Shown piece after piece: positions 1 through 8,744 of a stretch of DNA of 64,000 bases (position 1 is the stretch's first letter; each line of letters opens with the position of its first letter). The DNA is from Paludibacteraceae bacterium (GTDB lineage: Bacteria > Bacteroidota > Bacteroidia > Bacteroidales > Paludibacteraceae). The notes under the pieces are model-generated. The model was not told where the DNA came from and ran no database searches. It was given only the letters and a program-made list of their open reading frames with translations. The position numbers were made by a program, and so were the translations under genes. The stretch lies in NCBI GenBank assembly GCA_024401555.1, contig JAKSKV010000008.1, positions 44,835-108,834 of the forward strand, given 5' to 3'.

Positions 1-787
1 GTCTGAATGCGCTCTCGTCGATGGAGATGTATTTCCTTGCGGAGGCGATGTAGGTTTGTATGATCTCCTCCCGCAAATCCTCGGGAAAGTTAGCCTTTGC
101 TTGCCAAGCGAAAGAGGCGAGGTCGTAGTAAATTGGCCCTCTTCTTCCTCCTTGGAAATCAATAAAGTAAGGTTCTCCATCCTTGACCATCACATTGCGT
201 GATTGGAAGTCGCGGTAGAGGAAGGTGTCGCTCTTTTCTTGCAAAATAAGGTTGCATAGGCGTTCGAAATCATCCTCCAGCTGAGGTTCGGAGAACTCAA
301 TGCCTGTGAATTTCAGAAAATCATATTTGAAGTAATTCAGATCCCAAAGAATGGAACGACGATCCATTTCCGGAATAGGGAAGCAGATCGAGAAGTCCAA
401 TCCTTCCGCACCCTTGAACTGCACATCCGGAAGCGAGGCGATCGTTTTGAGGATCAATGCTCGCTCCTCAGCGCTAAACGTTCCACTTTTCACGCCGCTT
501 TGAATCAGACTGAAAAGGGAATCCTCCCCCAAATCCTCTTGCAGATAGTAGCGCTCATCCGCTGAGGCAGCGATGACTCTCGGCACATTTAACCCCTTGC
601 CGTAAAAGTGGTTAGCCAGTTTGATGAAGGCGTGGTTCTCCACTGGGTTGGTGCCCTTCACGCCGATCAAAGTGTGGTTTTGTGAACGTAATCGGTAGTA
701 GATGCGGTTGGATCCTTCGCCTTTGAGTTTTTGGCAATCAGCCGTTTCTCCTGTCGTTTTTTTGAAGAGAGAGATGATTCCTTCCAT
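1..787 (-). CDS. Phosphotransferase (APH-fold sugar kinase-like), C-terminus outside window
   Basis: Translated by eye from the ATG at 787, the frame stays open to the window edge, so only the N-terminal ~262 residues are visible. It starts MEGIISLFKK and carries an APH/choline-kinase type catalytic site: YRDFQSRNVMV (Brenner-type catalytic Asp, here YRDF) followed by YFIDFQGGRRGP (metal-binding Asp). This matches the phosphotransferase family that includes AmgK-type N-acetylhexosamine kinases of peptidoglycan recycling; in Bacteroidales the protein is often fused to a RapZ C-terminal domain, which would lie beyond position 1. Substrate is inferred only. A TATCTTTG -7 box lies 43-50 bp upstream, and the gene is divergent from the DUF4286 gene. 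Confidence 0.8.
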   Translation of the reverse strand, partial: MEGIISLFKKTTGETADCQKLKGEGSNRIYYRLRSQNHTLIGVKGTNPVENHAFIKLANHFYGKGLNVPRVIAASADERYYLQEDLGEDSLFSLIQSGVKSGTFSAEERALILKTIASLPDVQFKGAEGLDFSICFPIPEMDRRSILWDLNYFKYDFLKFTGIEFSEPQLEDDFERLCNLILQEKSDTFLYRDFQSRNVMVKDGEPYFIDFQGGRRGPIYYDLASFAWQAKANFPEDLREEIIQTYIASARKYISIDESAFR

Positions 788-829
788 TCTGAATGATATG
801 ATTTTAAATTTTTTATTTTCTGTTATTAA

Positions 830-837
830 CAAAGATA
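830..837 (-). promoter_or_regulatory. Bacteroidota -7 box (TATCTTTG) for the phosphotransferase gene
   Basis: Minus-strand TATCTTTG matches the TAnnTTTG consensus and predicts a 5' leader of roughly 35 nt before the ATG at 787. It lies back to back with the plus-strand box at 840-847. Confidence 0.6.
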
Positions 838-839
838 GT

Positions 840-847
840 TATTTTTG
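840..847 (+). promoter_or_regulatory. Bacteroidota -7 box (TATTTTTG) for the DUF4286-ruvC operon
   Basis: TATTTTTG matches TAnnTTTG but ends only 5 bp before the ATG at 853. If used, transcription would begin at or next to the start codon, giving an essentially leaderless mRNA. No clear -33 TTTG is visible at the normal distance. Confidence 0.5.
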
Positions 848-852
848 CATTT

Positions 853-1158
853 ATGATTGTTTTTAATACGACATATTTGGTAGCAAAAGGTGCGGAATCC
901 GCTTTTTTGCAGTGGGTGAAGGAGGTATATGCGCCTTTGATCACGCAAACGGGTTTGCTTACAAACGGACGTTTGTTCAAGGTTTTGGTGAGTGAAGAGG
1001 AGGGGATTACCTATTCCCTTCAGTTTGATGCGGCGGGTGTCCCTGAGATGGCTGATTTCAAAAAACGTTGTTGGCCTGATTTGGAGAAGATGGTCTCCGC
1101 ACGTTTTGGAGAAGCGGTGCTTCAATTCTCCACCTATCTGAAGTCTTGTGAATTATGA
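853..1158 (+). CDS. DUF4286 family protein
   Basis: A 101-residue soluble protein. The N-terminal pattern MIVFNTTYLV, the WVKEVYAPLI stretch and the C-terminal FSTYLKS fit the small DUF4286 family common in Bacteroidota (ferredoxin-like alpha/beta fold expected, function unknown). The start is supported because family members begin with MIVxNTT. Its last codons overlap the ruvC start by 4 bp (ATGA), so the two are translationally coupled. Confidence 0.85.
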   Translation: MIVFNTTYLVAKGAESAFLQWVKEVYAPLITQTGLLTNGRLFKVLVSEEEGITYSLQFDAAGVPEMADFKKRCWPDLEKMVSARFGEAVLQFSTYLKSCEL

Positions 1159-1775
1159 GTCCAGTGAAGAAGGGGGCTGCGGAGCGTATCATTTTAGGCA
1201 TCGACCCGGGAACCAACTTGATGGGTTTCGGCATTATTCGTTCGGTAGGTAACAAGGCGGAATTCGTCGATTTAGGCGTCCTGGATATCCGGAAGGTGTC
1301 GGATACCTATATGAAATTGAAGGCGATATACGACAAAATCATTGAGTTGGTCGATTATTATCTGCCCGATGAATTCGCCATTGAGTCACAGTTCTTCGGA
1401 AAGAATGTCCAATCCATGCTCAAATTGGGTAGGGCGCAGGGTGTGGCCATCGCGGCGGCTTTGCAACGTGATCTTCCGATTGCCGAGTATGCGCCGTTGA
1501 AGATAAAGATGTCCATCACGGGTAATGGTGCGGCGACCAAGGAGCAGGTGGCTTCGATGTTGCAGCGTCAATTGAACATCCCTGATGAGGCGATGCAACA
1601 ACATCTGGACGCGACCGACGCTTTGGGTGTTGCCTTGTGTCACTTCCACCAAATCAACCGTGTGGTGCCGGAGAAGCATTTCACCTCTTGGAAAGAGTTC
1701 GCCGCAAAAAACGAGAAGCGGGTGAGCGGGTGGAAGGAGTTTGTCGAAAATAGAAAGAAAAAAGAAGAGGAATGA
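1155..1775 (+). CDS. ruvC: Crossover junction endodeoxyribonuclease RuvC
   Basis: Resolves Holliday junctions with RuvAB during recombination and repair. The RNase H-like core is intact: IDPGTNLMGFG near residue 16 (first acidic ligand), IESQFFGKN (Glu), and DATDALGVALCH near residue 152 (C-terminal Asp). At 206 residues it is slightly longer than typical RuvC because of a Lys/Glu-rich tail, usual in Bacteroidota. It overlaps DUF4286 upstream and the Rid-family gene downstream by 4 bp each. Confidence 0.97.
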   Translation: MSPVKKGAAERIILGIDPGTNLMGFGIIRSVGNKAEFVDLGVLDIRKVSDTYMKLKAIYDKIIELVDYYLPDEFAIESQFFGKNVQSMLKLGRAQGVAIAAALQRDLPIAEYAPLKIKMSITGNGAATKEQVASMLQRQLNIPDEAMQQHLDATDALGVALCHFHQINRVVPEKHFTSWKEFAAKNEKRVSGWKEFVENRKKKEEE

Positions 1776-2938
1776 TATACAGTAGGATAGAGACAGACGA
1801 GGCGATTCGTCGAATAGGAAGTGTGCGTTTGGACTGCGCTCGATTCAAAGGAGTCGGTAGTGCGGAGGAATCGTTCGCTTTTTTGCATGTGACGGATCCG
1901 ATGCTTCCGTATTCCCAACAGGCGGATGCGTTGTTCCAATTGTTGAAACATTGGATGATGGAGCGGAATAGTTCCCAAACGTCTGTTTTTGTTCGTTTTT
2001 TCGTGAGTGACGCATCCAACCAGGAGGCGGATGTGGCGCACCGTTGGCAGGAGTTGGGAAGCAAGGCTGCCCTTTCCATTATCCAACAGCCTCCTATGGA
2101 TGGCACGAAGGTGGCGGCTTGGGTTTACGCAGTCTCCGGTGCCCAACTTCACGTTTCGGGTCCAATGGTGGCGGCTCGCATAGGCGACTACACCCATTAT
2201 TGGTACACGAACAATACGCTTCCTATGAGCGATTCGCTTACCCAAACAGGCGGAATTTTAGAGGCGTATGAGCAGGCCTTGTCGGCTGTGAAATGCAACT
2301 TGCCCGCCCATTGCGTGCGCACATGGTTCTTTGTTCAAAATGTCGATGTGAACTATCACGGCGTTGTGGTCGGAAGACGCGAGAATTTCGCGCGTATCGG
2401 CCTTACGGAGAAGACGCACTATATCGCCAGCACTGGTATTGAAGGACGATCCGCCGATCCGAAGGCGCTTGTCAAGATGGATGCCTATGCGGTGGCGGGA
2501 CTACAACCGAATCAACAACAATACCTTTATGCGCCGGACTATTTGAATCCTACCCACGAGTACGGCGTCACCTTTGAGCGTGGCGTAAAAGTGAAGTATG
2601 GCGATCGTGGCCACCTGTTCATATCAGGAACAGCCAGTATCAACAATAAGGGCGAGGTGGTGCATGTCGGCGATATCCGTAAACAGACCGAACGTATGTG
2701 GACCAATGTGGAGCAACTGCTGATGGAGGGCGGCGCGTCGTTTAACGATGTGGCGCAGATGTTCGTTTACATTCGGGATGTGGCCGATTACAAGGTGGTG
2801 AACGATCTCTTCGAAGAGCGTTTCCCGATGGTGCCGAAGATCATATTGTTGGCACCCGTATGTCGCCCGGCATGGTTGATCGAGATGGAGTGCGTCGCGG
2901 TTGTGAAGGAGGAGAATCCCGGATTTGCGGCTTTTTAA
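1772..2938 (+). CDS. Rid (YjgF/YER057c/UK114) family protein, two-part, 388 aa
   Basis: The C-terminal ~130 residues carry a Rid-type domain (LFISGTASINNKGEVVHVGD, QTERMWTNVEQLLMEGGASFNDV, then VVNDLFEERFP). The N-terminal half resembles the first lobe of chorismatase-like/Rid-fused proteins, also with a trimeric chorismate-mutase-like fold. Canonical Rid proteins are enamine/imine deaminases; whether this one keeps that activity cannot be told, since the usual catalytic Arg context is only loosely matched. It overlaps ruvC by 4 bp, so it is probably cotranscribed. Confidence 0.75.
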   Translation: MIYSRIETDEAIRRIGSVRLDCARFKGVGSAEESFAFLHVTDPMLPYSQQADALFQLLKHWMMERNSSQTSVFVRFFVSDASNQEADVAHRWQELGSKAALSIIQQPPMDGTKVAAWVYAVSGAQLHVSGPMVAARIGDYTHYWYTNNTLPMSDSLTQTGGILEAYEQALSAVKCNLPAHCVRTWFFVQNVDVNYHGVVVGRRENFARIGLTEKTHYIASTGIEGRSADPKALVKMDAYAVAGLQPNQQQYLYAPDYLNPTHEYGVTFERGVKVKYGDRGHLFISGTASINNKGEVVHVGDIRKQTERMWTNVEQLLMEGGASFNDVAQMFVYIRDVADYKVVNDLFEERFPMVPKIILLAPVCRPAWLIEMECVAVVKEENPGFAAF

Positions 2939-3019
2939 CCATCTCCTTCCCAAATCACTTTGTATATTTCCTAAAAACATATAAATTGCGAAAGGTTTCA
3001 ACATCCTAAATTATAGCTT

Positions 3020-3406
3020 ATGGCAAAGGAAAAATTTCTTTTAGAATACTCTTTCGGACATGTTTCCGCTTCCGTTCTGTGGAATAGTATCAGCACCACA
3101 TCAGGACTCTCTTGCTGGTTTGCCGACAAGGTTTACCAAGAGGGCGACGCGATCCATTTCGTATGGGGAAAGACGGAAGTGCAAAAGGCTGAAATCCTGC
3201 TACATAGAAATGGGTCATATATTCGCTACCACTGGTTGGACGATGAGAATCCGAAGTCATACTTCGAGTTGAAGATCTTGTGTGACGAGTTGACGATGGA
3301 TGTGATCCTTGTGGTGACCGATTTCTGTGAGGCCGACGAAAAGGAGGAGGCCATTGAATTGTGGAACAATCAGATAGATGCCTTGAAAAAGGCGTTGGGC
3401 GCTTGA
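3020..3406 (+). CDS. START-like domain protein (SRPBCC fold)
   Basis: A 128-residue cytosolic protein with the Bacteroidota START-like pattern: LLEYSFGHVSASVLWNSIST at the N-terminus, LSCWFADKV, a central YIRYHWLDDE, and a C-terminal helix IELWNNQIDALKKALG. These proteins form a hydrophobic ligand-binding helix-grip fold; the ligand is unknown. It stands alone, 80 bp after the Rid gene and followed by its own promoter for the next gene. Confidence 0.8.
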   Translation: MAKEKFLLEYSFGHVSASVLWNSISTTSGLSCWFADKVYQEGDAIHFVWGKTEVQKAEILLHRNGSYIRYHWLDDENPKSYFELKILCDELTMDVILVVTDFCEADEKEEAIELWNNQIDALKKALGA

Positions 3407-3417
3407 TGATTTTTTGG

Positions 3418-3425
3418 TATCTTTG
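3418..3425 (+). promoter_or_regulatory. -7 box (TATCTTTG) for the LptF/LptG-type permease gene
   Basis: TATCTTTG with a TTG at 3395-3397, 20 bp upstream, fits the Bacteroidota -33/-7 arrangement. Its position rules out the TTG at 3414 as the start codon and supports the ATG at 3447, preceded by AGGAG. Confidence 0.65.
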
Positions 3426-3446
3426 CGGTCAGAACAAAGGAGTGAG

Positions 3447-4913
3447 ATGCGCTTAAAAAGATTATATTCATTTTTGTTGAGCGAATTCGTCGGCACATTG
3501 GGTGCGACGTTCTTTGTCTGTCTCTTCATTGTGTTGATGGAGTTTATTTTCCGCTACATGAATGAGTTGGTGGGCAAGGGATTGGACTATTCCGTCCTGT
3601 TCGAATTCTTCATGTATGCCGCACTCTCCTTGATCCCTACCGCTTTGCCGCTGGCGATATTGCTCTCCTCCCTGATCACCTTTGGTGGTTTTGGCGAGCG
3701 TTTGGAGTTGTTGGCGATGAAGGCGGCGGGTATCTCCCTCAGCCGTATTATGCGCCCCTTCTATGTAGTCATCTCTGTTATCAGCATTTGCGCATTCCTC
3801 TATTCCGAGTTGGCGATTCCTGCCGTGCAGTCCAAGTTGTGGACCATGTTGCTCTCCATGAAATCTAAATCGCCGGAAGTGGAGATCCCAGAGGGCTCTT
3901 TCTATTCCGGCATTGATGGTTACAACTTCTATGTCAAGAAGAAAAACAACAAAACAAAGTTGTTGCAGGATATTAAAATCTACGATTTCTCCAAGGGATT
4001 TGATAATGCAGTGGTGATGGCGGCCGATTCTGGACGCTTGAAATCGTCGGAGGATAAGTTGAGCATGGTGCTGATGCTCTATTCCGGTGAATCGTTCGAG
4101 AATTTGAAGGAACAGAAGACCTCCGGGAAAAACATTCCGTATCGACGAGAAACCTTCTCCTACAAGGAGGTGATCATCGATTTCGACGCCAATTATAGCC
4201 AGATGGATGAGTCTATCCTATCCAACCGTTATATGGGTAAGAACTTAGAGGAGTTGACCCATGCGATCGATTCCATGACGGCGCATGCGGATAGTATTCA
4301 TCATGCCCAGTGGGCACTCTATTGGCCTCTCTATTTCGATCGTGGCCTTTTGGGCAAGAAATCTTTGAAGGATGACTTGGAAAGCCATGAGGATTACAAC
4401 ATAGATCGTTTGATGAGAGATTACAACGCCTCGGCGAAGCTTGAAATATACAAGAGGGCGAATCGTAACGCGAACCGTATCAAGATGGATATGCCGTTTA
4501 TTCACGGCCAAACATTTGCCGATATGAAGCGTGTCCATCGATTCGACATCGAACGTCACCGAAAATTCACTTTGGCATTCGCGTGTTTGGTCTTTTTCTT
4601 GATTGGCGCACCGTTGGGCGCGATTACCAAGAAGGGAGGAATCGGTATTCCGGTCGTTTATAGTATTGGCTTCTTTATCCTTTATTATGTGATTGATAAC
4701 TTCGGCTACAAGATGGCGAGGGATGGTATCTGGCAAGTCTGGCAAGGCATCTGGTTGAGTACCTTCGTGCTCTTCCCGTTGGGCGTCTTTTTAACCCATG
4801 AGGCCTCTATGGACCGATCCATCAACATATCCAATCCGTTTAAGCGGAGGAAGAAAAAGAGTGGAGGAGATGACTCTTCATCGAAAGAGGAAGCCGCCTC
4901 AAACAATGAGTGA
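3447..4913 (+). CDS. LptF/LptG (YjgP/YjgQ) family permease
   Basis: Inner-membrane permease subunit of the LPS export ATPase LptB2FG. The 488-residue protein begins MRLKRLYSFLL and has three hydrophobic segments in the first ~130 residues, a soluble periplasmic jellyroll-like region, and three further segments near the C-terminus (LAFACLVFFLIGAPLGAI, then GIPVVYSIGFFILYYVIDNFGY). GAPLGAITKKGGIG is the family signature before the second membrane block. A charged cytoplasmic tail rich in Lys, Glu and Ser ends the protein. The start was set by the upstream promoter and SD. Confidence 0.9.
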   Translation: MRLKRLYSFLLSEFVGTLGATFFVCLFIVLMEFIFRYMNELVGKGLDYSVLFEFFMYAALSLIPTALPLAILLSSLITFGGFGERLELLAMKAAGISLSRIMRPFYVVISVISICAFLYSELAIPAVQSKLWTMLLSMKSKSPEVEIPEGSFYSGIDGYNFYVKKKNNKTKLLQDIKIYDFSKGFDNAVVMAADSGRLKSSEDKLSMVLMLYSGESFENLKEQKTSGKNIPYRRETFSYKEVIIDFDANYSQMDESILSNRYMGKNLEELTHAIDSMTAHADSIHHAQWALYWPLYFDRGLLGKKSLKDDLESHEDYNIDRLMRDYNASAKLEIYKRANRNANRIKMDMPFIHGQTFADMKRVHRFDIERHRKFTLAFACLVFFLIGAPLGAITKKGGIGIPVVYSIGFFILYYVIDNFGYKMARDGIWQVWQGIWLSTFVLFPLGVFLTHEASMDRSINISNPFKRRKKKSGGDDSSSKEEAASNNE

Positions 4914-4939
4914 AATGAACATTAGCAATATATAACTGA

Positions 4940-6148
4940 ATGGACAAATATAAGTTGGATAGCATAGAAGAGGCTATCGAGGATTTCAAGGAGGGAAAGT
5001 TCGTGATCGTAGTCGATGACGAAGATCGTGAGAATGAGGGCGATTTCATCACTGCGGCCGAATTGATTACCCCTGAAAAGGTGAATTTTATGTTGAAGGA
5101 GGGTAGGGGCGTGCTATGTTGCCCTGTCACCTTGTCCCGTTGCAATGAGTTGAAGTTGGACAAACAGGTGTTCGATAACACCTCTATGTTGGGTACCCCA
5201 TTTACCATTACGGTCGATAAATTGGAGGGTTGCACCACAGGTGTCTCCGCTGCCGATCGTGCGGCTACGATTCGCGCGTTGGCTGATCCGACCTCCGTTC
5301 CTGAGACTTTCGGACGTCCCGGACATATCAATCCGCTCTATGCGCAGGATAAGGGTGTCTTGCGTCGTGCCGGACATACCGAGGCCGCTGTGGATTTGGC
5401 CCGTTTGGCGGGATTGCAGCCATGCGCCGCATTGATTGAGATCATGAACGAGGATGGCACGATGGCCCGTATGCCTCAATTGATGGAGCGCGCGCAGAAG
5501 TTTGGCTTGAAGATCATCTCGATCCGTGATTTGATCGCCTACCGCGTACAATCCGAATCCTTGGTGGAGAAGGGAGAGACGGTTCATCTCCCTACGAAAT
5601 ACGGTGATTTCATGTTGACTCCTTTCCGTCAGAAATCCAATGGCTTGGAGCATGTCGCTTTGGTGAAGGGAAACTGGAAGGCGGACGAGTCTATTCTTGT
5701 CAGGGTACACTCCTCTTGCGTGACGGGAGATATCTTCGGTTCCATGCGATGTGAGTGTGGCGAGCAGTTGCAGGAGGCGCTTCGTCGTATCGAGAAAGAG
5801 GGCAAGGGCGTATTGCTCTATATGAATCAGGAGGGCCGCGGCATTGGTTTGATGAATAAGATCAAGGCTTATAAACTTCAGGAAGAGGGATACGATACCG
5901 TGGATGCCAACATCCATTTGGGCTTCCAACCCGATGAGCGTGAGTATGGTGTCGGGGCGCAGATCTTACGTGAGTTGGGCGTTTCAAAGATGCGCTTGAT
6001 GACCAATAATCCGGTGAAGCGTATCGGTCTGGAGAGTTTCGGTCTGGAGATTGTGGAGAATGTCCCTATCGAGATTGTGCCGAACCAGTATAACGAGTTC
6101 TACATCAAGACGAAGAAGCTTCGTATGGGACACGATTTGCATTTGTAG
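4940..6148 (+). CDS. ribBA: Bifunctional DHBP synthase / GTP cyclohydrolase II
   Basis: Makes both riboflavin precursors: 3,4-dihydroxy-2-butanone 4-phosphate from ribulose 5-phosphate, and diaminohydroxypyrimidine from GTP. The RibB half (about 1-200) shows the acidic [12 protein letters not shown] loop and [15 protein letters not shown]. The RibA half (about 205-400) shows the zinc-cysteine segment [19 protein letters not shown] and the [12 protein letters not shown] motif. Length 402 is normal for the fusion. It starts 26 bp after the permease gene. Confidence 0.97.
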   Translation: MDKYKLDSIEEAIEDFKEGKFVIVVDDEDRENEGDFITAAELITPEKVNFMLKEGRGVLCCPVTLSRCNELKLDKQVFDNTSMLGTPFTITVDKLEGCTTGVSAADRAATIRALADPTSVPETFGRPGHINPLYAQDKGVLRRAGHTEAAVDLARLAGLQPCAALIEIMNEDGTMARMPQLMERAQKFGLKIISIRDLIAYRVQSESLVEKGETVHLPTKYGDFMLTPFRQKSNGLEHVALVKGNWKADESILVRVHSSCVTGDIFGSMRCECGEQLQEALRRIEKEGKGVLLYMNQEGRGIGLMNKIKAYKLQEEGYDTVDANIHLGFQPDEREYGVGAQILRELGVSKMRLMTNNPVKRIGLESFGLEIVENVPIEIVPNQYNEFYIKTKKLRMGHDLHL

Positions 6149-6182
6149 TAGATTAATAAAAACGAAAAATTAAAATAAGGAA

Positions 6183-6851
6183 ATGATGTTAAATGTATTG
6201 TTACAAGCGGTTGAGGCGGAGCAGGAGGTGGCTTCCTTGAACCTTTTCGAATTGGCGAAGGCTGGTGGATGGATCATGATTCCATTGCTCCTTTTGTGTA
6301 TGTTGGCGATCTATATCTTTGTGGAGCGTTTGATCGTGATCCGCAAAGCATCTGTCAAGGATCCTACTTTTATGGATAAAATCAAGGATTATATCAACGA
6401 GGGAAAGATCGATGCCGCGCTAAATCTTTGCAAAAAGACTGACACACCTTACGCTCGTATGATCGAGAAGGGTATCATGCGTTTGGGCCGTCCGATGAAT
6501 GATGTGATGGTGGCCATCGAGAACGTGGGTAACTTGGAGGTGGCTAAGTTGGAGAAGGGACTCTCCCTTTTGGCGACTACCGCTGGAGGTGGCCCGATGA
6601 TTGGATTCTTGGGTACTGTGACTGGTATGATCCAAGCCTTCTTTAATATGGCGAACGCTGGTAACAACGTGGATGTAAGCCTACTTGCCGGAGGTATCTA
6701 TACCGCAATGGTGACCACAGTGGGTGGCCTTGTCGTAGGTGTCATCGCCTATTTCGCCTACAACTATTTGATCTCTTTGGTTGATAAGGTGGTCAGCAAT
6801 ATGGAGGCTCGTTCCATGGAGTTCATGGATATCCTCAACGAACCCGCTTAA
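6183..6851 (+). CDS. exbB: MotA/TolQ/ExbB proton channel protein
   Basis: Pentameric inner-membrane part of the TonB motor that uses proton-motive force. The 222-residue protein has an N-terminal TM (IMIPLLLLCMLAIYIFVERL), a cytoplasmic region, and two C-terminal TMs including GGGPMIGFLGTVTGMIQAF and AGGIYTAMVTTVGGLVVGVIAYFAY, the ExbB/TolQ signature with channel-lining Thr. Codon 2 is also ATG. It is followed 20 bp later by exbD. Confidence 0.95.
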   Translation: MMLNVLLQAVEAEQEVASLNLFELAKAGGWIMIPLLLLCMLAIYIFVERLIVIRKASVKDPTFMDKIKDYINEGKIDAALNLCKKTDTPYARMIEKGIMRLGRPMNDVMVAIENVGNLEVAKLEKGLSLLATTAGGGPMIGFLGTVTGMIQAFFNMANAGNNVDVSLLAGGIYTAMVTTVGGLVVGVIAYFAYNYLISLVDKVVSNMEARSMEFMDILNEPA

Positions 6852-6871
6852 TGAGTTAAACTGAATTAGTT

Positions 6872-7285
6872 ATGGCACTTAAAAGAAGAAGTAAGGCCGA
6901 GGCGGGGTTCAATATGTCATCCATGACGGATATCGTATTCTTGTTGCTGATATTCTTCATGCTGACCTCGACGGTGGTGCACCCTAACGCCATCAAGTTG
7001 ATGCTTCCGCAGAGCAAACAGCAGACTTCCGCGAAACCGATCACTCGTGTGACGATCGATAAGGAACTCAATTACTATGTGGCATCCGGTAATGAAAAGG
7101 AACGTCCCGTCACATTTGATGAGATTGAACCATTCTTGCAGCACCAAGTGTTGGAAGAGCCGGAGATGTACGTGGCGCTCTACGCCGACGAGACGATCCC
7201 TTATGGAGAGGTCGTAAAGGTGTTGAACATCGCGAATGCGAATAAATTCAAATTGGTTATCGCAACGAGACCTCAGAAAAATTAA
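6872..7285 (+). CDS. exbD: ExbD/TolR biopolymer transport protein
   Basis: A 137-residue protein with one N-terminal TM containing the functional Asp: FNMSSMTDIVFLLLIFFML (Asp near residue 18, proton path). The periplasmic domain follows, with the YALYADETIPYGEVVKVL-type region and the C-terminal KLVIATRP strand. It lies between exbB and tonB in the same operon. Confidence 0.95.
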   Translation: MALKRRSKAEAGFNMSSMTDIVFLLLIFFMLTSTVVHPNAIKLMLPQSKQQTSAKPITRVTIDKELNYYVASGNEKERPVTFDEIEPFLQHQVLEEPEMYVALYADETIPYGEVVKVLNIANANKFKLVIATRPQKN

Positions 7286-7288
7286 TCT

Positions 7289-8158
7289 ATGCAGGATAAC
7301 GACAAAGCAAAACTTATCGCGATGGTTGTGACGATTCTGTTGCATCTGTTGTTGATATTGTTGATGTTAAATATTTACCTTACACGGCCGATCTCCGACG
7401 AGGAGGAGGGCTTGGAGGTAGCGCTCGGTATCGAGTCTTTGACTTCGGGTGCCGATGTGGCGGATGCCGCTCCCGTCTCATCCGCGGAGCCAGAGCCTAC
7501 GCCTGCGCCGCAACCTACCGCTCCGGTGGATGAGTCATATCAGACGCAGAACATCGAGGAATCGCTTGATATGCCTGACAAGAAACCTCAGAAGACGGAG
7601 GAGCAGTTGCGCAAGGAGCGTGAAGAGCGTGAGAAGAGAGTTGCGGAGGAGAAGGCTCGACAGGAGCAGGAGCGAAAGTTGGCCGAGGAGAAGCGCAAGC
7701 AGGATAGCATCAAGGCCCGTATCGCTCAAAACATGAAGGGCTTGAAGGGTGGAGGCGCCGGTGGTAATGGTACCGATGCCAATGCAAGTGGTATCGGCGA
7801 TGGTACAGGTACTGGTTCCAAAGGTAATCCCTTCGGAAGGGATGGCTCGACCTCTACCCAAGGTGCCGCAAGTTCTGGCGACAACCTCTCTTGGAGTTTG
7901 GCTGGAAGATCTTTGAAGGGATCTTTGGCGCGACCAGTTTATAGTGCCCAGGAAGAGGGCAAGGTCGTGGTTGATATCAAAGTGGATAAAAATGGCAATG
8001 TGATCAATACTAGCGTCGGTAGAGGAACCAATATTACGGATGCCTCTGTCTTGAAGGCTGTGCAGGAGGCTGCGAAGAAGACCAAGTTCTCTCCCCGCAC
8101 GGATGGAAAGGATGGCGATCAGTTTGGTCAGATTACCTATAATTTAAAATTGGAATAA
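7289..8158 (+). CDS. tonB: TonB-type energy transducer (TolA-like linker)
   Basis: Transduces ExbBD energy to outer-membrane TonB-dependent transporters. It has one N-terminal TM (IAMVVTILLHLLLILLML), a Pro/Ala/Glu spacer, a long charged coiled-coil rich in Glu, Lys and Arg (about residues 100-150), a Gly-rich linker, and a C-terminal TonB domain (about 205-289: RPVYSAQEEGKVVVDIKVDK then GQITYNLKLE). The long charged helix recalls TolA, but the terminal domain reads as TonB. It ends one base before the DJ-1 gene. Confidence 0.85.
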   Translation: MQDNDKAKLIAMVVTILLHLLLILLMLNIYLTRPISDEEEGLEVALGIESLTSGADVADAAPVSSAEPEPTPAPQPTAPVDESYQTQNIEESLDMPDKKPQKTEEQLRKEREEREKRVAEEKARQEQERKLAEEKRKQDSIKARIAQNMKGLKGGGAGGNGTDANASGIGDGTGTGSKGNPFGRDGSTSTQGAASSGDNLSWSLAGRSLKGSLARPVYSAQEEGKVVVDIKVDKNGNVINTSVGRGTNITDASVLKAVQEAAKKTKFSPRTDGKDGDQFGQITYNLKLE

Positions 8159-8159
8159 G

Positions 8160-8702
8160 ATGAAAGCATATGTTTTTTTAGCCAATGGCTTTGAGGAGAC
8201 AGAGGCAATCGCTCCGATCGATGTGATGCGCAGAGCGGGTATCGATGTGGTGACAGTTTCGGTAACGGGAGAGGAGATGGTGACATCTTCTCATAATGTC
8301 TCCGTAAAGGCGGACGCCTTGTTTGATTCGTTGGATTACGCTGACGCTAATCTGTTGGTGTTGCCAGGCGGTATGCCAGGCACCTTGAATTTAGGTGCGC
8401 ACAAAGGTCTTTGTGACCTTTTGCTTCGTGCTTCCAAAGATGTGGTCTTGGGTGCGATTTGTGCAGCCCCTTCCGTTTTCGGCGCATTGGGATTGTTGAA
8501 GGGAGAAAAGGCGACTTGCTATCCTGGTTTTGAGGATAAGTTGACGGGCGCTGAGTTCGTGAAGAGCAAGGTGGTGGTTTCCGGACAATTCGTGACCAGT
8601 TGTGGTGCGGGCGCCGCTATCCACTTCGGTTTGGCGCTTGTAGCCAAGGTGAAAGGGGCGGAATTCGCAGAAAAATTGGCGGTTAGTATGGAATTTGCAT
8701 AA
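8160..8702 (+). CDS. DJ-1/PfpI family protein
   Basis: A 180-residue DJ-1/ThiJ type protein. GFEETEAIAPIDVMRRAGI near the start supplies the conserved Glu, and VLGAICAAPSVFGALGLL holds the nucleophile-elbow Cys near residue 103. Family members act as glyoxalases, deglycases or chaperones; the exact role here is not shown. It starts 1 bp after tonB and is probably cotranscribed with the TonB cluster. Confidence 0.9.
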   Translation: MKAYVFLANGFEETEAIAPIDVMRRAGIDVVTVSVTGEEMVTSSHNVSVKADALFDSLDYADANLLVLPGGMPGTLNLGAHKGLCDLLLRASKDVVLGAICAAPSVFGALGLLKGEKATCYPGFEDKLTGAEFVKSKVVVSGQFVTSCGAGAAIHFGLALVAKVKGAEFAEKLAVSMEFA

Positions 8703-8709
8703 AAAGTAT

Positions 8710-8717
8710 TATTTTTG
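8710..8717 (+). promoter_or_regulatory. -7 box (TATTTTTG) for the 8745 lipoprotein gene
   Basis: TATTTTTG begins 8 bp after the DJ-1 stop and gives a leader of about 20 nt, suggesting the lipoprotein has its own transcript. Confidence 0.6.
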
Positions 8718-8744
8718 CTTAAAATTTATTAAAATATCTAAGTT

